A stretch of 64,000 nucleotides of DNA from Alkalidesulfovibrio alkalitolerans DSM 16529 (GCF_000422245.1 NZ_ATHI01000001.1:124001-188000); one strand, 5' to 3'. Counted from the stretch's first letter, positions 35,988 to 44,766 are shown. The notes: generated by a model from the letters alone, not told the origin. Numbers and translations: made by a program.

Positions 35988-36045
35988 CGGACCGTCCTAA
36001 GAACGCCATCTGCCGCCGTGCATCCGGCGCTTTTTGAACGGCCTG
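35988..36045. repeat. Dispersed palindromic element, copy 6 (internally deleted)
   Basis: 58 bp with both ends of the element (CGGACCGTCCTAAGAACGCC, ATCTGCCGCCG at one side; GGCGCTTTTTGAACGGCCTG at the other) but lacking the middle. It lies inside the phage structural operon, between the cement protein and tail tubular A genes. Confidence 0.75.
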
Positions 36046-36122
36046 CGAGTCAGGCCGAAAACCTCGACCGGGCCGTCCCGCGAACGCGCTTCGCGGGGCG
36101 GTCCGCATCCCGGAGCGAACCG

Positions 36123-36695
36123 ATGACCGCCGACATCGCCATCTGCAACATGGCCCTGACCGCGCTCGGCCATGAGACCATCGCCGCGCCGCACGAGCGC
36201 ACCAAGGCCGCCGGATTGTGCCGCCTGCACTACCACGGGGCGCGGCGCGAGCTTTTGGAGGCCCACCACTGGGCCTTCGCCACGGGCGCGGCCGACCTGG
36301 CCCTGGTGCACGGCGTGGCCGAAACGGCCACGGCCAGGGCGCTTGGCTACGCCTTCGCCTTCATGCGCCCCGCGGACTGCCTGAAGGCCCGCCGCCTGAC
36401 CGACGACGCGCCCTTCGAGCCCGCCGGGCGGCTGATCCTGTGCAACGTGGACAAGGCGCGGCTCATCTACACCCGTGACCTGACCGAATCGGCCGTGTTC
36501 CCGGCCGCCTTCACGCGCGCCCTGAGCTTTCTCCTGGCCTCGCTCCTGGCCGTGCCGCTGATGCAAAGCCAGAAGCTCGAACGCTCCATGCTCGAAAAGT
36601 ACCTGAGCCTGGTCGAGGCCGCGCGCGAGACCGACGCGGACCAGGGCGCGCCCGCGGGCGAGCCGAGCGTGGCCTGGATCGAGGCGAGGAGGTAG
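36123..36695 (+). CDS. Tail tubular protein A-like (T7 gp11-type)
   Basis: A 190-aa protein with the start pattern typical of tail tubular A proteins (IAICNMALTALGHETI), followed by YHGARRELLEAHHWAFA and FMRPADCLKARRL. It is expected to form the upper ring of the short tail below the portal. GGAG lies upstream of the ATG. Its stop is 2 bp before the next gene. Confidence 0.82.
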   Translation: MTADIAICNMALTALGHETIAAPHERTKAAGLCRLHYHGARRELLEAHHWAFATGAADLALVHGVAETATARALGYAFAFMRPADCLKARRLTDDAPFEPAGRLILCNVDKARLIYTRDLTESAVFPAAFTRALSFLLASLLAVPLMQSQKLERSMLEKYLSLVEAARETDADQGAPAGEPSVAWIEARR

Positions 36696-36697
36696 CC

Positions 36698-39112
36698 ATG
36701 GGCAAGAGCATCATCCTGCAGACCAGCTTCAACGGCGGCGAGCTTTCGCCCCTGCTCCAGGGCCGCGTGGATCAGGAACGCTACGCCTCGGGCTGCGAGC
36801 GGCTCGTCAACTTCTGCCTGTGGCCGCACGGCGCGGCCCATCGGCGGCCGGGCACGCGCTTCGTGGCCGCCTGCGGCAACGAGGACTCGGCCTCGCGCCT
36901 GATTCCCTTCGAGGTGGCCTCGGACACGGCCTACGTGCTCGAATTCTTCGCCGACGCCGAAGGAGGCGGCCGGATGCGCGTTTTTGCGGGCGGCATGATC
37001 GGCGGCGGGCCGGTCCTGGACGGGGAGGAGGTCTGCGAGATCGCCACGCCCTACGGCTCGGCCCAGACCATCCGCGCGCTGCGCTACTGCCAGAGCGCGG
37101 ACGTGATGTACCTGGCCCATCCGGACCACCCGCCGCACAAGCTGGCCCGCCACGGCCACACGGACTGGCGGCTGACCGAGGTGGACTTCAGGCCCGGCAT
37201 CGCCGCCCCGGCGACGCTTTCGGCCGCGCGCCAGGGCCAGGCGGGGCAAACCGAGTACGCCTACGTGGTCACGGCCGTGCGCGACGAGATCGGCGAGGAG
37301 TCGCTGCCCTCGCCCGAGGCCGTGGTCGCGGACGGCAACGCCACGCTCTCGGCCGCCAACCACGTGCGGCTCGACTGGGAAGCCGTGGAGGGGGCCAGGG
37401 AGTTCAACGTCTATCGCAAGGTCAACGGCGTCTTCGGCTGGATCGGCAAGGCCGAGGGCACGCGCTTCGAGGACAAGGGCGAGACCAAGCCCGACGTGGG
37501 CGACACGCCGCCCAAAGCGCGCAATCCCTTCGACGGCCCCGGCAAGTATCCCTCCTGCGTACAGTTCTTCGAGCAGCGGCTGTTCTTCGCGGCCTCGCGC
37601 GACGAACCGCAGAAGCTGTGGGGTTCGCAGAGCGCCAACTACGAGAACTTCAACATCTCCACGCCGCTCAAGGACGACGACGCCGTGACCTACGGCGTGG
37701 CCGCCGACCGGATCAACGCCGTGGTCTGGATGCTGCCCGCGCAAAAGAAGCTGCTCTTCGGCACCGTGGGCGGCGAATGGACGCTTGGCGGCGCGGGCGG
37801 CGATCCGCTCTCGCCCCTGTCCGTGGAGACCGCGCGCGAGACGGCCCACGGCTCCGCGCCGATCCCGCCCGTGACCATCGGCAGCACCGTGCTCTTCGTG
37901 CAGCGGCCGGGCAACGTGGTGCGCGAGTTCGCCTACTCCCTGGACGTGGACGGCTACGCGGCCACGGACGTCTCCATCCTCTCCGAGCACATCCTGGGCG
38001 AGCGCGCCATCGTGGACTGGGCCTACCAGCAGGCCCCGTGCTCCACGGTATGGGCCGTGCGCGACGACGGAGAGCTTTTGGCCCTCACATATCTGCGCGA
38101 GCACAAGGTCGTGGGCTGGTCGCGCCACGAGACGCAGGGGGCCGTGGAGTCCGTGGCCGTGATCCCCGGCGCGGTGGAGGACGAAGTCTGGCTCGCGGTG
38201 CGCCGCACGGACGCGCAAGGCCAGACGCGGCGCTTCGTGGAGCGGCTGGCCCCGGTCTTTCGCGGCGAACATGCCGAGCAGGCCTTTTTCGTGGACGCCG
38301 GGCTCTCGTGCTCGGCCTGGAACGAGGATCAAGCGCGCACCCTGACCCTTTCGGCCGCCGACTGGACGCCGGGAGGCGAGGCCGTGCTCTTGGCCGTGGG
38401 CCACGCGCCGTTCTCGGTCCAGGACGAGGGGCGGCGGTTTAGGCTGCGCGCGGCGCTGCCGGGCGGCGGCATGGATCGGAGCGCGGTCTGCGAGGTGCGC
38501 GTGACCTGCGTGCAGGACGAGTCCAGCGCCTCGGTCCGGCTGCTTACGGCCGTGCCCACGGCGCTTCGCCAGGCCGCGACCATGCACCACGCCCGGCTCT
38601 CGTCCTTTATCTCGGGCCTTGAGCATCTGCAGGGCACGACCGTGCAGGTGTTGGCCGACGGCATGGTCCAGCCCGAGGTGCGCGTGGGCGACGCCTCGTC
38701 CGCCTCGTGGGCCAGCCGCGAGTGGGGGCCGGGCGAGATCGAGTTGCAGCGTCCGGCGGCCGTGGTGCACGCGGGGCTTGGCTACGTCTCGGATCTCGCG
38801 CCCATGCGGCCCGAGGCCCCGGACCAGGCGGGCACGAGCCAGGGCCGTACGCGGCGCGTGGGGCTCGTCTGGGTGCGGCTGCACAATTCGCTTGGCTGCA
38901 AGGTGGGCGCGTCGGCCAATGCCCTGCACGAGATCATGTTCCGCACCTCGGAGCACAAGATGGGCGCGGCCGTGCCGCTCTTTTCGGGCGACAGGCGCGT
39001 GGCCCTGCCCGGCGGCTACGACGCCTCGGCGGGCGTGCTCGTGCGCCAGGATCTGCCGCTGCCGCTGACCGTCCTGGCCCTGGTCACGGAACTGGAGGTC
39101 ATGGAGCGATGA
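36698..39112 (+). CDS. Tail tubular protein B-like (T7 gp12-type) tail nozzle protein
   Basis: An 804-aa protein opening with ILQTSFNGGELSPLLQGRVDQERYASGCERLVNF and PHGAAHRRPGTRFVAA, a strong signature of the podoviral tail nozzle family. Around residues 170-250 a fibronectin-like repeat is visible (YAYVVTAVRDEIGEESLPSPEA, then EFNVYRKVNG). The second half contains FEQRLFFAASRDEPQKLWGSQ. GAGGAGGTAGCC leads the ATG; the stop overlaps the next start (ATGA). Confidence 0.9.
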   Translation: MGKSIILQTSFNGGELSPLLQGRVDQERYASGCERLVNFCLWPHGAAHRRPGTRFVAACGNEDSASRLIPFEVASDTAYVLEFFADAEGGGRMRVFAGGMIGGGPVLDGEEVCEIATPYGSAQTIRALRYCQSADVMYLAHPDHPPHKLARHGHTDWRLTEVDFRPGIAAPATLSAARQGQAGQTEYAYVVTAVRDEIGEESLPSPEAVVADGNATLSAANHVRLDWEAVEGAREFNVYRKVNGVFGWIGKAEGTRFEDKGETKPDVGDTPPKARNPFDGPGKYPSCVQFFEQRLFFAASRDEPQKLWGSQSANYENFNISTPLKDDDAVTYGVAADRINAVVWMLPAQKKLLFGTVGGEWTLGGAGGDPLSPLSVETARETAHGSAPIPPVTIGSTVLFVQRPGNVVREFAYSLDVDGYAATDVSILSEHILGERAIVDWAYQQAPCSTVWAVRDDGELLALTYLREHKVVGWSRHETQGAVESVAVIPGAVEDEVWLAVRRTDAQGQTRRFVERLAPVFRGEHAEQAFFVDAGLSCSAWNEDQARTLTLSAADWTPGGEAVLLAVGHAPFSVQDEGRRFRLRAALPGGGMDRSAVCEVRVTCVQDESSASVRLLTAVPTALRQAATMHHARLSSFISGLEHLQGTTVQVLADGMVQPEVRVGDASSASWASREWGPGEIELQRPAAVVHAGLGYVSDLAPMRPEAPDQAGTSQGRTRRVGLVWVRLHNSLGCKVGASANALHEIMFRTSEHKMGAAVPLFSGDRRVALPGGYDASAGVLVRQDLPLPLTVLALVTELEVMER

Positions 39113-39639
39113 GGCACGACATCGAACGCCGCGCCGCGCGGCGGCCGGACGCGGATTCGCGGCCCCGGCTGGTCCCGTTTGCGCCCGCGCACCTGGCCGC
39201 GCTTTCGCCGCGCGCCTTTGAGCGCCTGACCTTCGGGCTTCAGGGCGGCCACGACCGCGAGACGGCCGCGCGCCTGGCCGCACTCGGCCCGGCCTTCAGC
39301 CTGCTGCGCGGGCGTGAGGTGGTGGCCTGCGCCGGGATCATGCTCGGGCCGGTGCGGCCCGACGGCACGCGCGCGGGCGATGCCTGGGCGCTCACGGGCG
39401 AGGCCGTGGAGCGCTTTCCCCTGGCCTTTCACCGCGCGGTGCGGCGCACGCTTGGCGCGCTCGTGGCGGGGCACGGCCTTTCGCGGGTCCAGGCCTTGTG
39501 CCTGGCCGGACACGCGCGCTCGCGGCGCTGGCTGAACCGACTTGGATTTCGGCGCGAGACCCTGGAGCCGGGCATGGCCTGCATGCTGCCGGGCGCGCGC
39601 CTGCACCTGTACGCACTCACACGGGAGGACGGATCATGA
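39109..39639 (+). CDS. GNAT-like internal virion protein (T7 gp13-type position)
   Basis: A 176-aa protein with a GNAT-like pattern (FSLLRGREVVACAGIML, then LCLAGHARSRRWLNRLGFRRE). T7-like phages carry a comparable small protein after the tail tubular B gene. Catalytic activity is not implied. It is coupled by ATGA overlaps to both neighbours. Confidence 0.7.
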   Translation: MRHDIERRAARRPDADSRPRLVPFAPAHLAALSPRAFERLTFGLQGGHDRETAARLAALGPAFSLLRGREVVACAGIMLGPVRPDGTRAGDAWALTGEAVERFPLAFHRAVRRTLGALVAGHGLSRVQALCLAGHARSRRWLNRLGFRRETLEPGMACMLPGARLHLYALTREDGS

Positions 39640-40184
39640 GCGGAATCGAACCCTGGATTCTGGCGAGCTCCATCGCCACCACGGGCGTGGGGATGATCTC
39701 GGGCCAGGCCCAGGCCCAGGCGCAGGCCCAGGCGGCGCGCCAGGCCGCCGAATACCAGCGCCAGATGGCCGAGAACAACGCCCTGGCGGCCGAGCAGCAG
39801 GCCGATCTGGAGAAGAAGATGGCCGAGAAGCGGCTTGCGGCCATCCGCCAGGAGGGCGCGGGCCAGAGCGGCGCGCTTCGGGCGCGCATGGCGCGAAGCG
39901 GTGTGAGCCTGCTGGACGAGGACGGCTCGGCCATGGACGTGCTGGGCCAGGTGGCGGCGGACTACGCGGGCCACGCCGAGGCCGAGAAGTGGAAGAGCGA
40001 CTATGCCGTGCAGAATCTCCTGCACCGCGCCGAGACGTACCGGCACGGCGGGCTGCTCGCGGACATGGAGGGCGCGGCCAGGGCCGGGGCCATCCGGAGC
40101 TCGTCCATGAGTTCGCTCACCCAGGGCCTGCTCGGCCTCACGCACAACACCCTGGCTTCCGGCCACAAATACAATTGGTGGTAG
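39636..40184 (+). CDS. Internal virion protein (T7 gp14-type position)
   Basis: A 182-aa protein with an N-terminal hydrophobic helix (PWILASSIATTGVGMISG), a Gln/Ala-rich coiled coil (QAQAQAQAQAARQAAEYQRQ and following) and a C-terminal part with SLLDEDGSAMDVLGQVAADY. This is the layout of small internal core proteins that are ejected into the host envelope. It overlaps the upstream gene by 4 bp. A terminator follows 30 bp later, where the phage operon is interrupted by AT-rich DNA. Confidence 0.75.
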   Translation: MSGIEPWILASSIATTGVGMISGQAQAQAQAQAARQAAEYQRQMAENNALAAEQQADLEKKMAEKRLAAIRQEGAGQSGALRARMARSGVSLLDEDGSAMDVLGQVAADYAGHAEAEKWKSDYAVQNLLHRAETYRHGGLLADMEGAARAGAIRSSSMSSLTQGLLGLTHNTLASGHKYNWW

Positions 40185-40214
40185 CGGACCGCTAAAGTGA
40201 CGACAGACGATGAA

Positions 40215-40244
40215 GGGCGGCTCCGTGCGGAGCCGCCCTGTTTT
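40215..40244 (+). terminator. Rho-independent terminator after the internal virion protein gene
   Basis: A perfect 10-bp stem GGGCGGCTCC / GGAGCCGCCC around GTGC is followed by TGTTTT. It would end the phage structural transcript just before the AT-rich insert. Confidence 0.8.
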
Positions 40245-40515
40245 GTGGAAGTAGGAAAACGAGGGTCATACTTGGAATCGTAACTCATTGACGATCTTAA
40301 GATGTGACCCGTCGGCACGTTTTTATGCGATATAATATATTGCCATTATAATGCTACTGCGAAATAAAATATCTAATGATTTCTAGCAAGAGAGGCGAAG
40401 GCTTTTTGTTGCAATCATACAGATGTAAATACATATTTACCCCCATTTACAATCGAATGATAGTTGGTGGTAATAATCATATTTCTCGTCATTCTTACTT
40501 AGCGAGGGGGGTAAA
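40245..40515. other. AT-rich intergenic region upstream of the lipoprotein gene
   Basis: No convincing gene; a short overlapping frame at 40376-40672 looks spurious. A near-palindrome GTAAATACATATTTAC occurs at 40425-40440 and may be an operator. The promoter of the lipoprotein gene should lie here. Confidence 0.45.
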
Positions 40516-41199
40516 ATGCGTATCACGTCGCTGTTCATTGTTATGTTGTCGCTATTTGTATCTGCCTGTAGCTATAAGGTCCCAACCGAAGTTTCTCCCG
40601 CAACAAACATCTACTCGACCTATGAGGACAAAATTCCAGGTAAATTCTACCTTGTGTCGGATTCTGGAATGAAAAATATCCATAGGGATATCAAACCATC
40701 ATCTTACGTTTGCAGCGCACATTCATATCCATTGACTGTTGATTCATCTGTATCGCAATCAGTTCGTGCGACTCTTCAAAATGTTTTTGAAAACATAGAA
40801 GAGATTGATCACATGCCAACAGTTGAGATGATGGGAAAAGATGGAGCTCAGGGTGTCGTTTTCGTTAAGATGAAGAGATTCGAGCCGAGCATACGATTCG
40901 CAATGGGCTTTTGGTCTGGGACTGGAATTGGCACATGCGATATGGTCATTGAAGTTGTTGTAAAGGATAAAAATAATCAAACTCTTGTCAATACGACAGT
41001 TGGCGGAAACAGAACGACGGAAGGCGATTCCGGAGCTGGATGCGGAGGAGGGGCAGAAGTCCTTTCTCGGGCTATATACGAGACGACAAGAGACACAATG
41101 GAAAGGTTGGCCGAGCGAGTAGCTAACTCAACCAAAGTGCGAGAGGCTGTTTCATCAGATATTGCAATGCAGACGAACCCTTCTGTGGCTGCCGATTAG
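40516..41199 (+). CDS. AT-rich lipoprotein, probable moron gene
   Basis: A 227-aa protein with a signal peptide and lipobox (LSLFVSAC, Cys18). The mature part has YLVSDSGMKNIH, a segment FVKMKRFEPSIRFAMGFWSGTG and CDMVIEVVVKDKNNQTLV, with repeated beta strands and a Gly-rich GAGCGGGAEVLSRAI. I do not recognise the family. AGGGGGG lies before the ATG. The gene is much more AT-rich than the phage genes around it and sits behind its own terminator-bounded promoter region, as lysogenic-conversion genes often do. Confidence 0.75.
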   Translation: MRITSLFIVMLSLFVSACSYKVPTEVSPATNIYSTYEDKIPGKFYLVSDSGMKNIHRDIKPSSYVCSAHSYPLTVDSSVSQSVRATLQNVFENIEEIDHMPTVEMMGKDGAQGVVFVKMKRFEPSIRFAMGFWSGTGIGTCDMVIEVVVKDKNNQTLVNTTVGGNRTTEGDSGAGCGGGAEVLSRAIYETTRDTMERLAERVANSTKVREAVSSDIAMQTNPSVAAD

Positions 41200-41295
41200 C
41201 ATGAGTTAGGCTGAAAAGCACCAGCGCTTCTGCATCTCACCCCTCTTTCCTGAGAATGGAAGGAGGGGTGCTGGCTTATCTATGACGGGGCTCCA

Positions 41296-43227
41296 GTGGC
41301 CAGGAGGCCGCCTGGCGCGGCGCGGCTGGCCGCATATCCCGAACTGGTGGAGCGTGAGCTGGACGAGGCCGTGCGCCATGCGGCGCTCTTCGGGCCGGAC
41401 GATGAGACGAAGCGGGGCGAGTACGTGCGCAGCCTGGCCTCGACTGTGCTCGGCAAGGCGGTGCAGACGCGCCTTGCCGACGATCCCGGCGCGGCGAGGG
41501 TTTTGCTCGATCGCTGGGGCGGGTTTTTCCACGATCCCGAGCGCGGCAGGCTGGACGCGGAGATCGGCGAGGCGCTGCGCGGCAGACGGATCGACCAGGC
41601 CTGGCAGGAGGTGGCCCCGGCCATCCGCCACGACGCGGATGCCGAAACGCTCGGCGCCGCGCTGCGCGATCCGGGTTTTGCCGCCCGCCACGGCCTGAGC
41701 CCGGACGACGCGGCGCATCTGGGCGACCGGCTGGCCGTGGCCTTTGCCGCCAGCCGCCGGAACCACGCCCGCGAGCAGGAGCAGGGGGCGCAGCGGGAAA
41801 CCGAGCGCTTCTGGGAACTGGCGCAGGACGACCCGGCCGGGGCGCTGGACCACCTGCGCCGGGCGAAGCACCTCTCCGGGGAACAGGCGCAGCGCTTCCG
41901 CGAGGCCTTGCTCGACCAGACACGGGACTGGCAGTCGCCGCCCGCCGCGCCCGGCGCGGAACATCCCGGCGTGACCGAACCCGTTGCCCCGGTCCCGGCT
42001 CCGGCTGCCCCTGGCGACCCCGCCGCCCAGGCTTCGGCTCCTGTCGCTCCGGCCCCCGCCGAGCCTGCCGCTCCTGCTTCGGACAGTCACGAGGACTGGC
42101 GGCTCAGACAACTGGGCGCGGATAAGCCGCAGGCGTTGCGGGAGAGGGACTACGACCACGATATCGTTCCCGACGTGGAGATCGTGCAGCAGGAGAACAT
42201 CCGGGCGCTCATCGACCAGATGGCGCGCTTGAAGTTTCCGGAAACCGGCGACCTCAACCGCGATGTCCATGCGCAGCGCGAGGAATACCGGCAGCAACTG
42301 CAACGCACGTTCGTCTCGGAGATGGTGCTGGGCCGGGATGCGCGCAAGGCGGTCTGGGCCGAGTTGGAGGGGGTCGAATCGCGGCGGCGGCCCGACCCGG
42401 CCCTGGTGAACGCCGCCCTCACTCCCCAGGCCGGGATTGACCCGCAGACATTGGCGAACGCCGTGTCCAACGACGAGAAGAGTCTGGGCCAGTACACGCG
42501 GGACCGGGGCCGGATGCAGGACGACATCCATGCGCTGTGGAACAAGAGGCGCAACAAGACGATCACGGACGAGGAGAACGACCGTCTCGAACGCCTCGAA
42601 CGGGATCTTCCGCCCGAGGTGAAGGCGAAGAACGCCATGGATTGGCTCATCACTGTGGCCAACGAGGAGTTCCAGGACAAGGCGGACAAGGCGGGGCGCG
42701 TCGCTGCTGCCGGGGGACTTGGTATAGTCGGCTCGGCGGCGGTGCAGCGGGAGTTCGAGACGTCTGCTGGCAAGTACTACAAAGAATTCAGCACGATGCG
42801 CGACAAAAACGGCGAGGCGATGCCCGAGGAGATGGCGCAGATCGGCGCGTTGCTCGGCGGACTCATGCACAGCGGACTGGAGGTGCTGGAATACGCGGGC
42901 CTGGGCGCGGTCCTTGGGTCGGGAGCCAAGGTCGGCGGCAAGGCGGCCGCGGCGGCGCTCAAGGAGGCGCTGAAAAAACCCGAGAACTTCAAGGTCATAG
43001 CCGAGGGAGCCGTCAAGGCGGGCAAAGCGCTCGGAATCTCCTCGCTCAAGAACCTAGGGGAGAGCACAATACAGCATTACTACAGCAAAGTTGTCGGAAA
43101 AGCTAGCAATCTCGTGGGAAAGACAGATTTTGAGGCAGAAGTAAAAAGTGATGATGTCATTGAAATTATAAACGACGCTGCCGGAAAAACATTCACTGGA
43201 GGGGCAAAACGTGCGCTTGTAAAATAA
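41296..43227 (+). CDS. Large internal virion protein, 5'-truncated, with AT-rich 3' end
   Basis: An open frame of 643 aa that resembles the C-terminal half of a large internal core protein: helical segments such as ERELDEAVRHAALF and AFAASRRNHAREQEQ, a Pro/Ala-rich linker near 220-260, and helices with Gly-rich membrane-like stretches near 480-560. Internal core proteins of T7-like phages are usually well over 700 aa, so the N-terminal part is probably missing; it begins at a GTG with no ribosome-binding site, just after the lipoprotein block. An in-frame stop lies 45 bp upstream. From about 43060 composition turns AT-rich (residues 590-643). Probably a remnant. Confidence 0.6.
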   Translation: MARRPPGAARLAAYPELVERELDEAVRHAALFGPDDETKRGEYVRSLASTVLGKAVQTRLADDPGAARVLLDRWGGFFHDPERGRLDAEIGEALRGRRIDQAWQEVAPAIRHDADAETLGAALRDPGFAARHGLSPDDAAHLGDRLAVAFAASRRNHAREQEQGAQRETERFWELAQDDPAGALDHLRRAKHLSGEQAQRFREALLDQTRDWQSPPAAPGAEHPGVTEPVAPVPAPAAPGDPAAQASAPVAPAPAEPAAPASDSHEDWRLRQLGADKPQALRERDYDHDIVPDVEIVQQENIRALIDQMARLKFPETGDLNRDVHAQREEYRQQLQRTFVSEMVLGRDARKAVWAELEGVESRRRPDPALVNAALTPQAGIDPQTLANAVSNDEKSLGQYTRDRGRMQDDIHALWNKRRNKTITDEENDRLERLERDLPPEVKAKNAMDWLITVANEEFQDKADKAGRVAAAGGLGIVGSAAVQREFETSAGKYYKEFSTMRDKNGEAMPEEMAQIGALLGGLMHSGLEVLEYAGLGAVLGSGAKVGGKAAAAALKEALKKPENFKVIAEGAVKAGKALGISSLKNLGESTIQHYYSKVVGKASNLVGKTDFEAEVKSDDVIEIINDAAGKTFTGGAKRALVK

Positions 43228-43725
43228 TCAATCCGTCTGGCCTGCCTTATTCCGTAGCAGGCCAGGCGAGGAGAAAGCAAAAATATATATTGTTGAAATT
43301 GATATAGATATCATGCACCCATAAATCATGCAAATTGATTTTGGAATATATAGAAAGAAAAAAACGAGTACGGCTATGTATTTAAAATGGATAATTTCAA
43401 AAAATGATAAAATCATAAACGTATTATAAATAATATTCAAAAAGGAGAGCACTGCGCCTACCAAGAAGCTTTTTCTTGGTGAAAGAAGTATCCCTGTGGC
43501 GAGAGAGAACAATAGGATGAAAATCGGTATGCTAAGGTCCTTTGCACATGTAGAGAGGGAGAGCTTATCTAAAATCGGCAAGGACAACTCGGTGAAAAAA
43601 GGCGGAGCGCCCATCAGCCAGATCAGGAGCAAGAACCACAAGAAGGGTTCGGGGAGAAGAGAGAAATAGAAAGAAGATACTTTCCGGTAGATTCTGACAA
43701 TGCCGCTTTCAGCCATGGGGTGCAT
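43228..43725 (-). CDS. AT-rich polytopic membrane protein, unrecognised
   Basis: A 165-aa hydrophobic protein with about four to five transmembrane segments (FLWFLLLIWLMGAPPFF, IFILLFSLATGILL, FLVGAVLSFLNIIYNTFMI, YIAVLVFFFLYIP). Its stop abuts the stop of the convergent internal virion gene (tail to tail). The ATG at 43725 or 43716 overlaps the end of the small upstream gene, implying coupling. Strong AT bias shows foreign origin. It might be a superinfection-exclusion or immunity-type membrane protein; this is a guess from context. Confidence 0.6.
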   Translation of the reverse strand: MHPMAESGIVRIYRKVSSFYFSLLPEPFLWFLLLIWLMGAPPFFTELSLPILDKLSLSTCAKDLSIPIFILLFSLATGILLSPRKSFLVGAVLSFLNIIYNTFMILSFFEIIHFKYIAVLVFFFLYIPKSICMIYGCMISISISTIYIFAFSSPGLLRNKAGQTD

Positions 43726-43858
43726 CCGTGCAGGCGAAAGCCGAGAGCGTTTGTCCTTCTTGCTGCACTACCATGCCGCGCACTAGGCCGGGCAGGCCAC
43801 GCCACCAGGCATAGGCCCGCATCAGGTCGTATTCGGCGATCCGCCGCGCGAAGTCCAT
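43709..43858 (-). CDS. Small 49-aa protein upstream of the membrane protein
   Basis: MDFARRIAEYDLMRAYAWWRG begins a 49-residue frame (RIAEYDLMRAYAWWRGLPGL is amphipathic and aromatic-rich), ending CTDAPHG. A GGGGTGA site precedes the ATG by 6 bp. It overlaps the start of the membrane-protein gene by 17 bp. It is GC-rich while the next gene is AT-rich. No family recognised. Confidence 0.5.
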   Translation of the reverse strand: MDFARRIAEYDLMRAYAWWRGLPGLVRGMVVQQEGQTLSAFACTDAPHG

Positions 43859-44247
43859 GAATCACCCCATCCTGCCGTGTCGCTCATGCTGGCCGGGCCT
43901 TGCCCGTCCGAACATCCCGCCTGCCTACGCCATGCCACTCCCGCTCCCGCCGTAGCCTCTCCCGCCTCAGCATATCTCACTTGGGCGACAAATCGCCTAG
44001 CACATACCGGCGTGGATGAAAACAGATGGGACGGGATGTCATCCCGGCCTGCCGCGTCTTTCCCGGTTTCGGTCCCTGCCCGGCTGCGGCTACTCCGGTT
44101 GCCCTGGCCCGGTTGCCCCGACTTCGGTCCGGGCATGGCGCGGAGCATCCCGGCTGGCCGAACTCGTTCCGGCTGCGCGGCCCCGCGCCCGACGGCTTCC
44201 CTTTTTCCGTGGGAGGCCGCCGGACGCGAGGCCGTTTGGGCAGCCTG
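43859..44247. other. GC-rich stretch without a recognisable gene at the right edge of the phage module
   Basis: About 390 bp between the small minus-strand gene and the AhpD-like gene. Open frames on both strands look like chance. This would be where tail-fibre or lysis genes could have been lost. No repeat matching the left edge was found by eye. Confidence 0.4.
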
Positions 44248-44766
44248 CTAGGACCGCACGAAGGTCTGGTAGACGTGCGTGTAGGCCAGCATATTGGCGG
44301 CCATGGTCACGGCGTCCAGGACGTCCGACTCGCGCCAGCCGAGGGCCAAGAGCGCCTCGACGTCGCCGCGCGCGATGCTTTGTGGCTCGTCGAGCGACTT
44401 GGTCACGAAGGCCAGCAGGGCGGCCTCGCTCTCTTCGAGCGGCGTTTCCGCTGGCTTGCAGGAGAGGCTGGCCATCTCGGCCTCGCTCATGCCCTGGGCG
44501 CGCAGCAGCTCGGCGTTGAACACGGCGCAGGGCGCGTAGCCCGTCTTTTGCGAGGCCACGTAGCGGATGGAGGCCAAAAGCGGCGGCGAAAGGCGCTCGT
44601 GCGCCCGGAAATAGCCGATGACGCCAGTTTGACGCTCCATGAGGGCCGGACTCGCGCTCATGAGTCGAAGCGGCACGGGGATGTCGATCTGCGGCGGGAT
44701 GTGGCCGTAAGCTGCGGCCACCACGCCCGTCGCGTCCTCGCGGGAAACGGTGTCGATCAGGTACAT
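44248..44766 (-). CDS. AhpD/carboxymuconolactone decarboxylase-like protein
   Basis: A 172-aa helical protein of the AhpD-like fold: PLRLMSASPALMERQTGVIGYF, then ERLSPPLLASIRYVASQKTGYAPCAVFN, MSEAEMASL, and a C-terminal ALGWRESDVLDAVTMAANMLAYTHVYQTF. The usual Cys-x-x-Cys is reduced to a single Cys in GYAPC, so classical AhpD disulfide reduction is unlikely. A TetR-type operator motif lies 75 bp upstream, identical in its core to one before the adjacent tetR gene. It is probably induced by the TetR regulator's ligand. Confidence 0.75.
   Translation of the reverse strand: MYLIDTVSREDATGVVAAAYGHIPPQIDIPVPLRLMSASPALMERQTGVIGYFRAHERLSPPLLASIRYVASQKTGYAPCAVFNAELLRAQGMSEAEMASLSCKPAETPLEESEAALLAFVTKSLDEPQSIARGDVEALLALGWRESDVLDAVTMAANMLAYTHVYQTFVRS

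Noticed and set aside
31741-43227. A diversity-generating retroelement, as in BPP-1-like phages
   Set aside because: No reverse transcriptase, no variable/template repeat pair and no C-type-lectin tail protein are visible in the module.
43859-44247. Remnant of a tail-fibre gene at the right edge
   Set aside because: Frames such as that starting at 44026 are Pro/Arg-rich and show no fibre motifs; treated as non-coding.
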